In this document: piece by piece, positions 63,446 through 64,000 of the stretch
Numbering within the stretch: position 1 is the first letter of the stretch
How the letters are laid out: the number at the start of each line of letters is the position of its first letter
Origin: Vibrio chagasii
GTDB lineage: Bacteria > Pseudomonadota > Gammaproteobacteria > Enterobacterales > Vibrionaceae
Length of the DNA stretch: 64,000 nucleotides
Direction of reading: 5' to 3'
NCBI RefSeq assembly: GCF_002954585.1
Contig: NZ_MSCI01000002.1
Span: 1,032,089-1,096,088, forward strand
Made by a program: the position numbers and the translations under genes
The notes under the pieces: generated by a model
What the model saw: the letters and a program-made list of their open reading frames with translations, nothing else
Told to the model about the DNA's origin: nothing
Database searches by the model: none

Positions 63446-64000
63446 ATGTTTGAACAAGTCAAAGACTTCATTAACCCGAGCAAGAATCCTGACCTAACTC
63501 AGGCACACGAATATCAACGTAAACATTTGCCAACCTTGTGGCTGCTCGGCAAAACGGGTGCAGGTAAATCATCGTTTATTCAAGCGGTCACGGGTGATTC
63601 TTCGGTGGAAGTCGGAAACGGATTTGCACCATGTACCATGACAGCAATGTCGTATGTTTTCCCTCAAGACAAACCTGTGATGCGCTTTCTTGATACTCGT
63701 GGTTTGGGTGAAGCGGATTATGACCCCGACGAAGACCTAAGAGAAATTGGTCAAGCGGGTAATGCGTTAGTGGTGGTAATGAAAGCGGATGAGCCAGAGC
63801 AATCGGCGGTACTGTCTGCACTCAAACAGATTAAGAAGCAAAAGAAGATTAAGCACTTGCTCCTCGTTCATACAGCGGTGTTGTCTTCTCAAGAACCAGA
63901 CCGCGCAAGGCAAGTTCAATTTAACACTCAACAAGTAGAGAAGGTTTGGGGCAAAGGCTTTGAATCAGTCGCGGTTGATTTTGAGAGCGACAATGATGAT
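63446..64000 (+). CDS. GTPase-domain protein (3' end beyond window)
   Basis: 185 codons are visible from the ATG and run off the end. The P-loop GKTGAGKSS (residues 35-43) and the G3 motif DTRG (83-86) mark a TRAFAC GTPase; the region VHTAVLSSQE where a G4 NKxD is expected is atypical. The start (MFEQVKDFINPSKNPDLTQ) has no signal peptide. Proteins of this sort in vibrios often continue into a DUF697-type membrane-associated part, which would be outside the window. Confidence 0.8.
   Translation, partial: MFEQVKDFINPSKNPDLTQAHEYQRKHLPTLWLLGKTGAGKSSFIQAVTGDSSVEVGNGFAPCTMTAMSYVFPQDKPVMRFLDTRGLGEADYDPDEDLREIGQAGNALVVVMKADEPEQSAVLSALKQIKKQKKIKHLLLVHTAVLSSQEPDRARQVQFNTQQVEKVWGKGFESVAVDFESDNDD

Overview
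The window looks like a stretch of a Vibrio chromosome from the Splendidus-clade type of marine vibrios. The evidence is moderate G+C, many proteins with a vibrio look (GlyGly-CTERM trypsin-like proteases, DUF3581, a T1SS-143 giant adhesin, SpeA-SpeB), and the thrS-infC-rpmI-rplT cluster, which in V. cholerae lies on chromosome 2. The chromosome 2 placement and species level are inference.

Layout. 1-5400: 3' part of a YdiJ-type FAD/Fe-S oxidoreductase, an ICMT-like membrane methyltransferase, and a secreted trypsin-like protease. 5400-12800 (minus strand): a DUF3581 gene, then the complete histidine-utilisation system hutC and hutI-G-U-H, with a promoter and two HutC-like operator palindromes. 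12900-15500: a Spo0M-like arrestin-fold protein and a second, atypical GlyGly-CTERM protease. 15500-25500: an accessory island. It has an AT-rich upstream region, a 2310-residue Mcf-like toxin gene (Cys-His-Asp protease-like motif, TcdA/TcdB-type pore domain, Sec-like signal peptide), and 2.2 kb of decayed material: an ORF remnant, a frameshifted secreted-protein gene, and a small hairpin-bounded element resembling a non-autonomous IS200/IS605 derivative with a 43-codon ORF. 25500-27200: a divergent LysR regulator and atypical SDR pair.

27780-31200: thrS-infC-rpmI-rplT. The thrS leader holds a hairpin whose 7-nt loop reproduces the anticodon loop of tRNA-Thr(GGU), arranged as in the E. coli thrS translational operator; infC uses the conserved ATT start. 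31350-38360: an ac4C amidohydrolase (YqfB), a small hypothetical ORF, an LRR-kinase fusion, an ABC-F ATPase, an aldehyde dehydrogenase-TetR operon and a SAM methyltransferase. 38680-41620: speA-speB, converting arginine to agmatine and then putrescine and urea.

42276-59831: one 17.6-kb gene for a 5851-residue type I-secreted adhesin with a LapA-like retention module (TAAG at residues 122-125), about nine T1SS-143 repeats of about 820 bp showing a higher-order period of about 2.47 kb, cadherin-like modules, RTX repeats and a C-terminal secretion signal. Neither its transporter nor a LapD/LapG pair is in the window. 59900-64000: a periplasmic binding-protein gene interrupted by one nonsense codon, KDPG aldolase, a YwqK/MORN-type secreted protein, MsrA, and the start of a GTPase gene cut by the window end.

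The strongest candidates for a second look are the Mcf-like toxin and its decayed island, the thrS tRNA-mimic leader, the small hairpin-bounded element, the higher-order adhesin repeats, and the LRR-kinase fusion. I found no tRNA or rRNA gene and no CRISPR array.
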